A stretch of DNA of 64,000 nt, taken from the NCBI GenBank assembly GCA_004557855.1, contig SFFJ01000002.1:46209-110208 (forward strand), given 5' to 3'. Below, one piece after another: positions 56,515-64,000 of this stretch (its first letter is position 1; every line of letters begins with the position of its first letter). The notes under the pieces were generated by a model. That model was not told where the DNA came from. It ran no database searches and worked only from the letters and a program-made list of their open reading frames with translations. The translations under genes were made by a program, and so were the position numbers. Source of the DNA: Oscillospiraceae bacterium. GTDB lineage: Bacteria > Bacillota > Clostridia > Oscillospirales > Ruminococcaceae.

Positions 56515-56940
56515 ATGGGATTTCTTAAAAATTTGCTGGGACTGGGCATCGCTGCCGGTACCGCCTACGCTGCGGTGAAGGTCGCCCAAAAGTACAATGA
56601 GAAAAAGAAGGCCGAGCCCGACCAGAACGGCGACGGCACCGTGGATGTCAATGATACCGTCTACGGGGTGAAGGACGCCGCCCGTGAGGTGTACGAGGAA
56701 ACCGCCGCCAAGGTGCGGGAGAAGGCCCCCGAGGTGCGGGAAAAGGCCGCTGCCGCCGCTGCCGCCGTGCAGGAAAAAGCCCCCGAGTTCATCGAGAAGG
56801 TGAGGGGCGCCGCCGGGGAAGCCTGGAGCGCCCTGCGTGGGGAGAACTTCCCCGCCGGTGAGGTGGAGCTGGAGGACGAACCCGCCGAGGAGCCTGCCGA
56901 AGAGCATCCCGATGAGCCTGCCGGGGAACCGAAGGAATAA
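56515..56940 (+). CDS. small protein with dockerin/EF-hand-like loop, unknown
   Basis: This 141-residue protein has a hydrophobic N-terminal helix (about 3-22). A calcium-loop motif DQNGDGTVDVND (36-47, with D36, N38, D40, D44, D47 as ligands) follows, then a long Ala/Glu/Lys helix with KAPEVREK-type repeats (about 65-105) and an acidic Pro/Glu tail. AAGGAGG precedes the ATG. The single loop resembles half of a dockerin. The function is unknown; YtxH-like envelope proteins have a similar helix. Confidence 0.8.
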   Translation: MGFLKNLLGLGIAAGTAYAAVKVAQKYNEKKKAEPDQNGDGTVDVNDTVYGVKDAAREVYEETAAKVREKAPEVREKAAAAAAAVQEKAPEFIEKVRGAAGEAWSALRGENFPAGEVELEDEPAEEPAEEHPDEPAGEPKE

Positions 56941-56952
56941 CCCGCCGCAAAT

Positions 56953-56982
56953 AAAAAGGCCGCCCTGCCGGGCGGCCTTTTT
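56953..56982 (+). terminator. bidirectional terminator
   Basis: AAAAAGGCCGCCC and GGGCGGCCTTTTT pair around a four-base TGCC loop, between two converging genes. Confidence 0.92.
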
Positions 56983-56992
56983 GCATGGGCGG

Positions 56993-57610
56993 TTACTTTA
57001 CAAAGTTGGTGCGAACGGGGGTCTCCTTCTCGGGCAGGCCGTATTTTTCCTTCCCCAGTGCAATGCTGCGCATCAGGAAGGTCATGTTGCGGGCCAGGGT
57101 GCGCATCGTTTGCAGGCCCTCCTCGTCCATGGCGGCCTCGCCGGGCAAGCGCCCGTGGACGCTGTTCCAGTACTGGCTGGCGGCGATGGGCATCCCCGCA
57201 ATACCGAAGAACTTATTGAGCTCATCATAGGTGGCGCTGCACCCGCCCCGCCGGGCGACCGCTACGCTGGCCCCCACCTTCATCGTCTTATTAAAGCGGG
57301 TGCTGTAAAACAGGCGGGTCAGGCAGGCCACCAGGGTGGCATTGGCACCGGCATAATACACCGGGCTTGCCACGATGAGCCCGTCTGCGGCCTCGAATTT
57401 GGGCGAAAGCTCATTGACGATGTCATCAAAGACGCAGCCGCCGCCCTCGGCGCATTTGTTGCAGGCGATGCACCCCCGGATCTCCAGGGCGCCCACCTGC
57501 ACCGTTTCCACCTCCACGCCCTCCTCCCGGAAGACCTTTTCCAGCTCCGCAATGGCGGTGGTGGTATTGCCGCCCACACGGGGGCTGCCGTTCAGGATCA
57601 AAACCTTCAT
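56993..57610 (-). CDS. NADPH-dependent FMN reductase / iron-sulfur flavoprotein-like
   Basis: This 205-residue flavodoxin-like protein has the FMN phosphate loop NGSPRVGGNT (7-16). GCIACNKCAEGGGC (about 46-59) is a cysteine cluster typical of iron-sulfur flavoproteins, and SPVYYAGANAT (about 81-91) binds the ring. It probably moves electrons between NAD(P)H or ferredoxin and a small acceptor. AGGAGGT precedes the ATG. It is a single gene. Confidence 0.92.
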   Translation of the reverse strand: MKVLILNGSPRVGGNTTTAIAELEKVFREEGVEVETVQVGALEIRGCIACNKCAEGGGCVFDDIVNELSPKFEAADGLIVASPVYYAGANATLVACLTRLFYSTRFNKTMKVGASVAVARRGGCSATYDELNKFFGIAGMPIAASQYWNSVHGRLPGEAAMDEEGLQTMRTLARNMTFLMRSIALGKEKYGLPEKETPVRTNFVK

Positions 57611-57730
57611 CGAAGTACCTCCTTTTCTGCTTGGACAAACAACGGGCTTACAGGTCTATTATATCGGCTCCGCGCGGATTTTACAACCGTTTGCAGCAGG
57701 GTTCACGGCAGGGGAGGGGGGGGAGAGGGG

Positions 57731-57820
57731 GCGCCCCGCAGGGCGCCGCCCCCCGCAGGGGGGGCGGCGCAGGCGGCGAAGCCGCCGCCGGGTGCCGTAG
57801 GCACCCGGACTGCGGGGCGC
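57731..57820 (+). repeat. GNA-hairpin cluster 21
   Basis: Outer ten-base arms (57731-57740, 57811-57820) enclose hairpins with GCA, GAA and GTA loops. It is the only copy seen with GTA, which completes the four GNA variants. Confidence 0.87.
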
Positions 57821-57845
57821 GGCCCGTGCCTTTTGCGGGGCCGGC

Positions 57846-57884
57846 AAAGAAAAGGGGGACCGCCGCAGAAACGGTGTCCCCCTT
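57846..57884 (-). terminator. terminator of the ABC exporter gene
   Basis: On the minus strand GGGGGACACCG pairs with CGGCGGTCCCCC, one bulge, followed by TTTTCTTT. Confidence 0.85.
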
Positions 57885-57891
57885 ACGCTAT

Positions 57892-59640
57892 TCAGGATTT
57901 CAATTCCTGCGCCGCCACCAGCGCCGCATAGGCCCCGCCCTGCGCCAGCAGCTCCTCGTGGCTGCCCAGCTCGATGATGCACCCGTTATCCACCACGGCG
58001 ATGCGGTCGGCGCCGCGCACGGTGGAAAGCCGGTGGGCGATGACGATGGTGGTGCGTCCCTCGCTCAATTTATCGAATGCCTTTTGGATATGCGCCTCGG
58101 TCACGCTGTCCAGGGCGCTCGTCGCCTCATCCAGGATGAGAACGGGCGGGTTTTTGAGGAAGATGCGCGCAATGGAGACCCGCTGCTTCTGCCCGCCGGA
58201 AAGCATGGTGCCGCGCTCGCCCACGTTGGTCTCGAAGCCCTCCGGCATCCGGCAGATATCCTCGTAGATCTCCGCCCGCCGGGCGGCCTCGGCCACCTCC
58301 TCGTCGGTCGCATCGGGGCGGCCGTAGCGGATATTATCGGCCACGCTGCCCGCAAAGAGGAAAACATCCTGCTGTACCACCCCGATCTGCCGCCGCAGCG
58401 ACTGCTGCGTGACCTGCCGCACATCATGGCCGTCGATGCGGATGGCGCCGGAGGTCACATCGTAAAAGCGGGGGATGAGCTGGCTCAAGGTGGTTTTTCC
58501 CCCGCCGGAGGAGCCGACCAGCGCCACCGTTTCACCGGGGGTAATGTGCAGCGTGACATCGTGCAGCACCGCCTGGTCCTGCCGGTATTCGAAGCTCACG
58601 TGGTCGATATCGATGGCACCCCGGACCTCCCCCAGCTCCTCGGCATCGGGGCTGTCCTTCAGCGCCGGCTCGGTACGCATCAGCTCCACAAAGCGGTGCA
58701 GCCCCGCCGTTCCGCTGGCAAGCGTTTCACTGGTGGCGGCAAGCCGCCGGATGGGATTGATGAAGGTGGCGACATACAGGTTAAAGGCCACCAGGTCGAT
58801 GACCGTCAGCTCGCCCTTCATGATCAGCGCACCGCCCACCGCAATCACGGCGGCGGAAAGGATGCAGAGGAAGAATTCCAGTACGGCATTAAAAAGGCCC
58901 ATGGCGCTGTGGAAGCGGTATTTGGAATTGCGGAAGCTGTGGTTGGCGTGGTCGAATTTATCCAGCTCCATGCCCTCATTGGCAAAGGCCTTGGCGGTTT
59001 TCATACCGCTTAAGCCCGACTCGAAATCGGCATTGATGGAGGCGATGGTCCGCTTTACCTGCCGGGAGGCATCCCGCATGGCCCGGCGGCGGCTCCACAC
59101 CACCAGCAGGAAGACGGGGATCATGATGGTAAGCACCAGCGCCAGCCGCCACTGGATGGAATACATGATGATCAGCGCACCGATGATGGTAAGGGTGGAG
59201 ATGAAGATATCCTCCGGCCCGTGGTGCGCCAGCTCGGTGATGTCAAAGAGGTCGCTGGTCAGGCGGCTCATCAGCTGCCCCGTGCGGTTCCGGTCATAAA
59301 AATCATACCCCAGCTCCTGCATATGCCGGAACAGGTCCCGCCGGATATCGGTTTCCACTCGCACGCCGAAGCCGTGCCCCCAGTAGGCGATGACATAGGT
59401 GAACACCGAGCGCAGCACATACACCACCGCTACCAGCGCCATCACCGTCCAGAAGGTTTTCCAGTTGTTGTCCGGGATCAGTGTGTAAAGGCACCAGCGG
59501 GTCACAAAGGGGAACGCCAGGTCGATGACCGCGATCATCAGGGCGGAGAAGATATCCAGCAAAAAGAGCCGCAAATGCGGCTTGAAATAGGAGAGAAAGA
59601 TCGAAAGCTCCGATCTGCTTTGAAAGTCCTTGGTCGTCAT
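57892..59640 (-). CDS. ABC transporter, fused permease-ATPase (exporter type)
   Basis: This 582-residue half-transporter has six membrane helices (about 20-310). The ATPase domain has Walker A GSSGGGKTT (about 370-378), the signature MLSGGQKQR (about 476-484), Walker B LILDEATSALD and the switch His in IVIAHRLST. It works as a dimer and exports a lipid, drug or peptide; the substrate is not visible from sequence. AAAGGAG precedes the ATG, and TATAAT lies at 59671-59676 on the minus strand. No partner half-transporter lies next to it. Confidence 0.95.
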   Translation of the reverse strand: MTTKDFQSRSELSIFLSYFKPHLRLFLLDIFSALMIAVIDLAFPFVTRWCLYTLIPDNNWKTFWTVMALVAVVYVLRSVFTYVIAYWGHGFGVRVETDIRRDLFRHMQELGYDFYDRNRTGQLMSRLTSDLFDITELAHHGPEDIFISTLTIIGALIIMYSIQWRLALVLTIMIPVFLLVVWSRRRAMRDASRQVKRTIASINADFESGLSGMKTAKAFANEGMELDKFDHANHSFRNSKYRFHSAMGLFNAVLEFFLCILSAAVIAVGGALIMKGELTVIDLVAFNLYVATFINPIRRLAATSETLASGTAGLHRFVELMRTEPALKDSPDAEELGEVRGAIDIDHVSFEYRQDQAVLHDVTLHITPGETVALVGSSGGGKTTLSQLIPRFYDVTSGAIRIDGHDVRQVTQQSLRRQIGVVQQDVFLFAGSVADNIRYGRPDATDEEVAEAARRAEIYEDICRMPEGFETNVGERGTMLSGGQKQRVSIARIFLKNPPVLILDEATSALDSVTEAHIQKAFDKLSEGRTTIVIAHRLSTVRGADRIAVVDNGCIIELGSHEELLAQGGAYAALVAAQELKS

Positions 59641-59754
59641 AAAAGGCTCCTTTACCAGTCGTATATCCCTATTATAATGAACATCGCCCCAAAAATCCAG
59701 TAGTTTTCGGTGGGTGTCCCCATGGCGGCATCGCCCCGCTTGTGTGAAAATACG

Positions 59755-59774
59755 AAAGGTTCACCAAATAAAAA
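59755..59774 (+). repeat. direct copy of the tRNA-Lys tail repeat
   Basis: A 20-base stretch containing GGTTCACCAAATAAAAA is repeated exactly at 59900-59919. The 125 bases between the copies have no convincing gene. The interval 59641-59944 otherwise holds only promoter and repeat sequence. Confidence 0.8.
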
Positions 59775-59902
59775 CTCCCCTCCGAGGACGGAACAGCTGC
59801 TCCTTTACAGGGAAAGATAGTGTGAAAGAAAACCGTAAGGTTGTCTTTCGCGTTCCATTAGGGCAGCATCTTTCCAATCTGTACAGGGTCAGCGTTCCTA
59901 AA

Positions 59903-59953
59903 GGTTCACCAAATAAAAAGGACGCCAGAGGCGTCCTTTTTATTTGGTGAACC
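59903..59953 (-). terminator. tRNA-Lys terminator inside a 24-bp perfect palindrome
   Basis: Positions 59903-59926 and 59930-59953 are perfect inverted repeats with an AGA loop. The inner GGACGCC/GGCGTCC stem with T-runs is the terminator. The outer part mirrors the last nine bases of the tRNA, including CCA. Confidence 0.85.
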
Positions 59954-60020
59954 ATCGGGGATTCGAACCCCGGGCCCTTTGATTAAAAGTCAAATGCTCT
60001 GCCGGCTGAGCTAATGGTTC
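59945..60020 (-). tRNA. tRNA-Lys (anticodon TTT)
   Basis: The 76-base minus-strand sequence folds as a cloverleaf. The acceptor GAACCAT pairs with ATGGTTC, the anticodon stem TTTGA/TCAAA holds the loop CTTTTAA, the T-arm has GGTTCGAATCC, and CCA is encoded. Confidence 0.96.
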
Positions 60021-60044
60021 ATATTGCCGCATGACAACAGATAT

Positions 60045-60073
60045 ATTATAATGGCGACCGATGGGCTTGTCAA
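60045..60073 (-). promoter_or_regulatory. promoter of tRNA-Lys
   Basis: On the minus strand TTGACA (60068-60073) and TATAAT (60045-60050) are perfect consensus boxes with 17-base spacing. Confidence 0.92.
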
Positions 60074-60166
60074 GCCTTTTATCGTCCCGTGCGGCTCAAA
60101 ATTCCCCCCGAAGCCCTGTCCCGTTTTGCCGTCCCGCAACGGATGCCGACATTCCCCGCCGCCGCA

Positions 60167-60195
60167 TTGCATTTTGCCGCCCCGTCAGCTATAAT
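60167..60195 (+). promoter_or_regulatory. promoter of the 64-residue membrane protein gene
   Basis: TTGCAT (60167-60172) and TATAAT (60190-60195) are 17 bases apart. Confidence 0.75.
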
Positions 60196-60229
60196 AATTC
60201 CGTTATCAAACTTTTCGGGAGGATCATTT

Positions 60230-60424
60230 ATGCTTTTCTGGATCGGATTGGGCGTCCTGCTGATCGGCGGGATCATCGCGCGGGTTGCCGCCAAACGCGG
60301 CGATGGGGACGAGGGGCTGAAAAAGCTCGGCATCGCGCTGATTTTCATAGCCACCGCCATCCTGCTTTTTGTGCTTACCATCAATATTCTGGTGTGGACC
60401 GGCCGCTTCGGGGTGACGTCTTAA
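60230..60424 (+). CDS. small two-helix membrane protein, unknown
   Basis: This 64-residue protein has two helices (about 3-20 and 34-54) joined by a charged loop, VAAKRGDGDEGLKKL. GGGAGGATC precedes the ATG and a good promoter lies upstream, which supports it as a gene despite its size. It diverges from tRNA-Lys. I do not recognise the family. Confidence 0.72.
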   Translation: MLFWIGLGVLLIGGIIARVAAKRGDGDEGLKKLGIALIFIATAILLFVLTINILVWTGRFGVTS

Positions 60425-60530
60425 ATCCCGGCCTGCGGCGGGGCGGTTTTGCCTTTCGGCAGATGGGCATGGCATGGTCTGTTGTCGCCTAACGGCGGGG
60501 CAAGCCTTATAAAAGGCTATGATTTATACG

Positions 60531-60830
60531 GCTACCGCCGGGGTGGCACTTTTGACTCGCCAAAAGTGCCCAAAAGCGATTTAGGGCTGCGCCCTAAAAA
60601 CCCGACGCACCGGAACGCCCGCCCGGAAAGTGTAACGAAGGGTCAGCACGACTTAAGCGGAGGTTGCGCCCGACGCAGCGTGGGCTAAACGGTGCTTATA
60701 AGGTATCACAGATGCATCTGCCCCCTCCCAACCTCCCCCGCTTCGGGGGAGGGGAACGCCCTCCCTTTCTGTGCAAACCGATAGCCCCGCTAACCATAAC
60801 CATGGGTCAGCGGCCTGGCTCTCTGCAAGC
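60531..60830 (+). repeat. mirrored repeat block 1 (left)
   Basis: This block contains a GGCACTTTTG/CAAAAGTGCC hairpin, a TTTAGGG/CCCTAAA hairpin and a CCCCCGCTTCGGGGGAGGGG hairpin. About 250 bases match the reverse complement of 63747-64000. An extra segment at about 60625-60680, absent from the right copy, carries the CGTGCTGACCC-type repeat in reverse. No gene is seen. Confidence 0.88.
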
Positions 60831-60983
60831 CCTAACATACCCCAAGCGCTGAACTGCCGCCCTGATTTCATCAGCCCATCCGGGCCCCTTTCCCGCCTCG
60901 GGAAAGGGGGTGGGGGGAAAGGGCAGATACGCCCGTGGCTACCTTGGGAGCGATTCTGTGCGCAGTACGGATAAGCGTGTTTT

Positions 60984-61110
60984 GGTTCCTTTTACACGAG
61001 TAAAAGGAACGCCACGGCGGCGAGCCGTACTAACCAAGTTTTCTATAAGACTTGCGCCACCGAAGGTGACTACAGACTTTTTCACGAACATCCCGCCGGT
61101 AGGCAATCAT
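60984..61110 (+). repeat. mirrored repeat block 2 (left)
   Basis: GTTCCTTTTAC and GTAAAAGGAAC form a hairpin near 60985-61011. It is followed by sequence about three-quarters identical to the reverse complement of 63385-63500, including a CACCGAAGGTGA hairpin and ACTTTTTCACGAACATCCC. Confidence 0.8.
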
Positions 61111-61190
61111 AGACTTCCCCGCGAACATCCCGTCGAAAGGCGCAGCCGCACGCACCGCCCCTTGGGGGCTTTCTTTTTTGCCCGGATGCA

Positions 61191-61196
61191 GTTATA
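61191..61196 (+). promoter_or_regulatory. -10 box of recG
   Basis: TATAAT lies about 44 bases before the recG ATG; no clear -35 hexamer is seen. A short GCCCC/GGGGC hairpin with a T-run lies just upstream at about 61157-61177. Confidence 0.55.
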
Positions 61197-61239
61197 ATGA
61201 AGCTGTAAGAAAAGGCAAGGAAAGGAAGGAGGCCGCCCC

Positions 61240-63279
61240 ATGGCGCTGGAACTGCAAACCGATATCCGCTATCTCAAGGGGGTGGGGGAGAGCCGCGCGG
61301 CGCTTTACCAGAAGCTCGGCATCGAAACGGTGGAGGACCTTCTCTATCACATCCCCCGCCGGTATATCGACCTCACCCGTCCCACCCCGCTGGCCGCCGC
61401 CGTACCGGGGCAGAAGTGCGCTGTCCGGGCGCTGCTGGCCGCCAAGGGACGGGAGCAGCGCATCCGCCGGGGGCTTTCGGTATTTCGGCTCACCGCCGTG
61501 GATGGCCCCGTCACGCTGCACATCACCTTTTTTAATGCGAAATATACGGTAGAAGCGCTGCGTGAGGGGGAGGAATATATCTTCTACGGCAGCCTTACCG
61601 GCGGCTTTTATTCCCGTCAGATGGACTCCCCGCAGGTATTCCGCCCGGAGGAGGCCGGTACCCTGCTGCCGGTCTATTCTCTCACGCAGGGGCTTTCCAA
61701 TAAAATGGTGAGCCGGCAGGTGACCGAGGCGCTGAACCGGGTGGAGCAGCTCCCCGACCCGCTGGAGGGCAGCGGCCTGCCGCAGCAGTACGGGCTGTTA
61801 TCCTATTCGCAGGCGCTGCACGCCGTCCATTTCCCGCCCGATTGGCAGGCCATCGAAACGGGACGAAACCGTATGGTCTTTGATGAGCTGCTGTGCCTGT
61901 CCCTTTGCTTTGCGCGGATGCGGGAGGGGCGGCACCGGCTGCACGTTCCCCCCATGCGGATGCAGCCCCTGACCGAATACTACCGTGCCCTGCCCTATGA
62001 GCTGACCGGGGCGCAGCAGCGTGCCATCGCCGAGGCGATGAGCGATATGTGCAGCGGCACCCCCATGAACCGTCTGGTGCAGGGGGACGTGGGCAGCGGC
62101 AAAACGGCGGTCGCCGCCGCATTGTGCTATTTTGCCCACCGAAACGGCGCCCAAAGCACCCTGATGGCCCCCACCGAGATTTTGGCGCAGCAGCACTATA
62201 ACAGCCTGGCCCCGCTGTTGGGCAGCCTGGGAATGCAGGTGGCGCTGCTGACCGGTTCCCTTTCCCCCAAAAAGAAGGAAACGCTGAAGGCCGCCCTTGC
62301 CGCCGGGGAGATCGACCTCTGCATCGGCACCCACGCCCTCCTCACCGATGACACCGCCTTTGCGAATTTGGGGCTGGTCGTCACCGATGAGCAGCACCGG
62401 TTCGGGGTGCAGCAGCGGGCCGCCCTGCGGCAAAAGGGAAGGGACGCCCATGTGCTGGTCATGTCCGCCACCCCCATCCCCCGCACCCTGGCCATGATCG
62501 TCTACGGCGACCTGGAGATCTCCGTCATCGATGAGCTGCCCGCCGGCCGCCGGCCCATCCGCACCTACCTCATCGACAGCACGATACGGCAGCGGGCCTT
62601 CGGTTATATCAAAAAGCATCTGGATGAGGGATATCAGGCGTATCTTGTCTGTCCTGCGGTGCAAAGCGAGGACGAGGACACCGCCGCCGCATCCCTCAAA
62701 TCCGCCGTGGAATATGCCGAGGAGCTGGCGCACGGCGCCTTCGGGGATTACCGGGTGGGGCTGCTGCACGGCAAAATGCGTCCCGCCCAAAAGGAAAAGG
62801 TCATGGCGGAATTCGCCGCCGGGGAGATACAGCTGCTGGTGGCCACCACCGTGGTGGAGGTTGGGGTGGATGTCCCCAATGCCGTGATAATGATGGTGGA
62901 AAATGCCGAGCGCTTCGGGCTTTCCCAGCTGCACCAGCTGCGGGGACGGGTGGGGCGCGGGCAGGTGCAGTCCCATTGCATCCTCCTTTCCGATACCGAA
63001 AACCCCGATACGCTGGAGCGCCTGCGGGTGCTGTGCGGCACCAATGACGGCTTTAAGATCGCCGAGGAGGACCTGAAGCAGCGTGGCCCCGGTGATTTCT
63101 TCGGGGAGCGTCAGCACGGCCTGCCGGAGATGAAGATCGCCGACCTGGCCGCCGACAGCCGCCTGCTGCAAAAAGCAAGGGAGGCCGCCGACGCCCTCAC
63201 CGAACGGGACCCCACCCTGCATACCCTTCCGGCCCTTGCCCGCCGTGTGGAGCGGCTGATGGCCAAAATGAGCCTGTAA
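61240..63279 (+). CDS. recG: ATP-dependent DNA helicase RecG
   Basis: This 679-residue helicase remodels stalled forks and branched DNA. An N-terminal wedge (OB) domain with LKGVGESRA (13-21) is followed by the motor. The motor has QGDVGSGKTAVA with K288, the box TDEQHRFG with D383, VMSATPIPRT, and the TRG-region end RGPGDFFGERQHG (about 613-625). The length matches the family. GAAAGGAAGG precedes the ATG. It is the only gene inside the mirrored repeat array. Confidence 0.97.
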   Translation: MALELQTDIRYLKGVGESRAALYQKLGIETVEDLLYHIPRRYIDLTRPTPLAAAVPGQKCAVRALLAAKGREQRIRRGLSVFRLTAVDGPVTLHITFFNAKYTVEALREGEEYIFYGSLTGGFYSRQMDSPQVFRPEEAGTLLPVYSLTQGLSNKMVSRQVTEALNRVEQLPDPLEGSGLPQQYGLLSYSQALHAVHFPPDWQAIETGRNRMVFDELLCLSLCFARMREGRHRLHVPPMRMQPLTEYYRALPYELTGAQQRAIAEAMSDMCSGTPMNRLVQGDVGSGKTAVAAALCYFAHRNGAQSTLMAPTEILAQQHYNSLAPLLGSLGMQVALLTGSLSPKKKETLKAALAAGEIDLCIGTHALLTDDTAFANLGLVVTDEQHRFGVQQRAALRQKGRDAHVLVMSATPIPRTLAMIVYGDLEISVIDELPAGRRPIRTYLIDSTIRQRAFGYIKKHLDEGYQAYLVCPAVQSEDEDTAAASLKSAVEYAEELAHGAFGDYRVGLLHGKMRPAQKEKVMAEFAAGEIQLLVATTVVEVGVDVPNAVIMMVENAERFGLSQLHQLRGRVGRGQVQSHCILLSDTENPDTLERLRVLCGTNDGFKIAEEDLKQRGPGDFFGERQHGLPEMKIADLAADSRLLQKAREAADALTERDPTLHTLPALARRVERLMAKMSL

Positions 63280-63384
63280 GGGGGCAGGGCAGCGGACGCA
63301 TTCGGCGGGATACTTCCTCGGAAAATATCAGTCCCGCGCCCCAACCCCCGCGACCCGCTAGGTTATGGTAGGATATCGCCTGAC

Positions 63385-63500
63385 GGCGGGATGTTCGTGA
63401 AAAAGTCTGCTATCACCTTCGGTGGGGAAAGTCTTTTACAAGTCCTAATTGGTACGCCTACCCGGCGGGGGCATCCTTTTGTGCCGACAAAAGGATGCAA
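63385..63500 (-). repeat. mirrored repeat block 2 (right)
   Basis: It corresponds in reverse complement to 60984-61110. It contains the hairpin GCATCCTTTTGT/ACAAAAGGATGC (about 63470-63497), whose stem differs from the left copy while the pairing is kept, followed by a TTTAGGG/CCCTAAA hairpin at about 63508-63526. Confidence 0.8.
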
Positions 63501-63548
63501 AAGCGGTTTAGGGCTGCGCCCTAAAAACCCGGTCGCCCTGCTGCGCTG

Positions 63549-63594
63549 GATACGGATTCAGATTTTTCGGTCACGAAAAATCTGAATCCGTACT
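63549..63594. repeat. 19-bp perfect hairpin
   Basis: TACGGATTCAGATTTTTCG and its exact reverse complement flank a four-base GTCA loop. No T-run or gene end is next to it on either strand except the run inside the stem. Confidence 0.85.
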
Positions 63595-63746
63595 GCACGC
63601 AGATGGGCTTAAAAAGAGCCTTCGGCGCATTTTTATCGCCGCTGCGCTGGAGCGCAGAACGGCGAACCACCACCCCTGTCCCCTCCTCAAAGGAGGGGGA
63701 CTATGGGGCGGGAAAGCAAATACTTTCTAATCAGTAACCCGCAAGG

Positions 63747-64000
63747 AGCCGGGCCGCCGACCCATGGTTATGGTTAGCGGGGCTGGCGGTTTGCAGGAAA
63801 AGGGAGGGCGTTCCCCTCCCCCGAAGCGGGGGAGGTTGGGAGGGGGCAGATGCGCTGCGGCACCTTATAAGCACCGTTTAGCCCACGCTCCGGGAGGTCG
63901 TAGACCTTCCGGGCGGGCGTTCCGGTGCGTCGGGGTCTTGGGGTTTACCCCAAGTCGCTTTTGGGCACTTTTGGCGAGTCAAAAGTGCCACCCCGGCGGT
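63747..64000 (-). repeat. mirrored repeat block 1 (right, cut by the window edge)
   Basis: It is the reverse complement of most of 60531-60830, with the order of modules kept. The TTTAGGG hairpin is replaced by CTTGGGG-TAAA-CCCCAAG, a different stem in the same place. The interval 63280-64000 has no gene. Confidence 0.88.

Noticed and set aside
59714..59955. Short open frames on both strands near tRNA-Lys
   Set aside because: They read through the terminator palindrome and repeat copies and have no Shine-Dalgarno.
60531..64000. Inverted repeats around recG as an insertion sequence
   Set aside because: No transposase, no target duplication seen, and recG is a housekeeping gene of full length.

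Overview
The window is a 64 kb piece of chromosome from a GC-rich, strictly anaerobic, Gram-positive-type bacterium. The gene families point to the Oscillospiraceae/Ruminococcaceae (Faecalibacterium-Gemmiger-Subdoligranulum-like): T-box leaders on alaS and thrS, RNase Y, RecD2, HrcA with a CIRCE operator, pyruvate formate-lyase under a Rex-type site, an Rnf-like cluster, ComF, MreB and a BofC-like protein. Family placement is inference; no rRNA or species marker is present. I see no phage, plasmid, CRISPR or intact insertion sequence.

Layout. 0.01-7 kb: a left-edge gene start, a small membrane protein, tRNA-Leu, then T-box-alaS, a HIT protein, a coiled-coil membrane protein and T-box-thrS. 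7.5-18.6 kb: a LysM/G5/M23 cell-wall protein, an unknown membrane protein, RNase Y, then on the minus strand a Mug-like glycosylase, a FemAB protein, MurE and an arginase-family enzyme. 19-25 kb: rpe, then a four-gene Rnf-like cluster (C, D, E-like, A-like) with a DUF4015-like protein. 25-38 kb: a BofC-like protein, a class A PBP, a uridine-kinase-like protein, the fur-znuC-(repeat ORF)-znuB metal operon, a membrane protein, MltG, RecD2 and ComF. 38-47 kb: mreB, an Xre-type membrane regulator, a Dabb protein, a deacetylase, a PfkB kinase, pflB-pflA and a COG2426 membrane protein. 47.5-52.5 kb: hrcA-grpE-dnaK-dnaJ. 52.6-64 kb: an ATPase, family-4 UDG, PduL, PAP2 phosphatase, flavoprotein, ABC exporter, tRNA-Lys and recG inside a mirrored repeat array.

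How the genes work together. Central functions are aminoacylation (alaS, thrS, two tRNAs), cell-wall assembly (M23 protein, FemAB, MurE, PBP, MltG, MreB, deacetylase), fermentation (PflB/PflA making acetyl-CoA and formate, PduL able to convert acyl-CoA to acyl-phosphate), DNA repair (two glycosylases, RecD2, RecG) and the heat-shock chaperones. Predicted controls include T-boxes, a Rex-like site on the pflB -35 box, CIRCE on hrcA, a Fur-like site on the metal operon, and a back-to-back promoter pair sharing one palindromic -35 hexamer between the UDG and pduL genes.

Most unusual features. (1) At least 22 intergenic copies of a structured element: an outer inverted repeat enclosing two to four short perfect hairpins whose stems differ between copies while the loop is nearly always C-GNA-G (GCA, GGA, GAA, GTA) or its complement. 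(2) An Rnf-like membrane cluster that has lost the visible sites for NADH/FMN binding, covalent flavin and intramembrane Fe-S ligands and lacks RnfB and RnfG. (3) recG placed at the centre of mirrored repeat blocks. (4) A duplicated znuC/znuB junction that has created a new repeat-coding ORF. (5) Both tRNA genes end in long perfect palindromes that mirror the tRNA 3' end.
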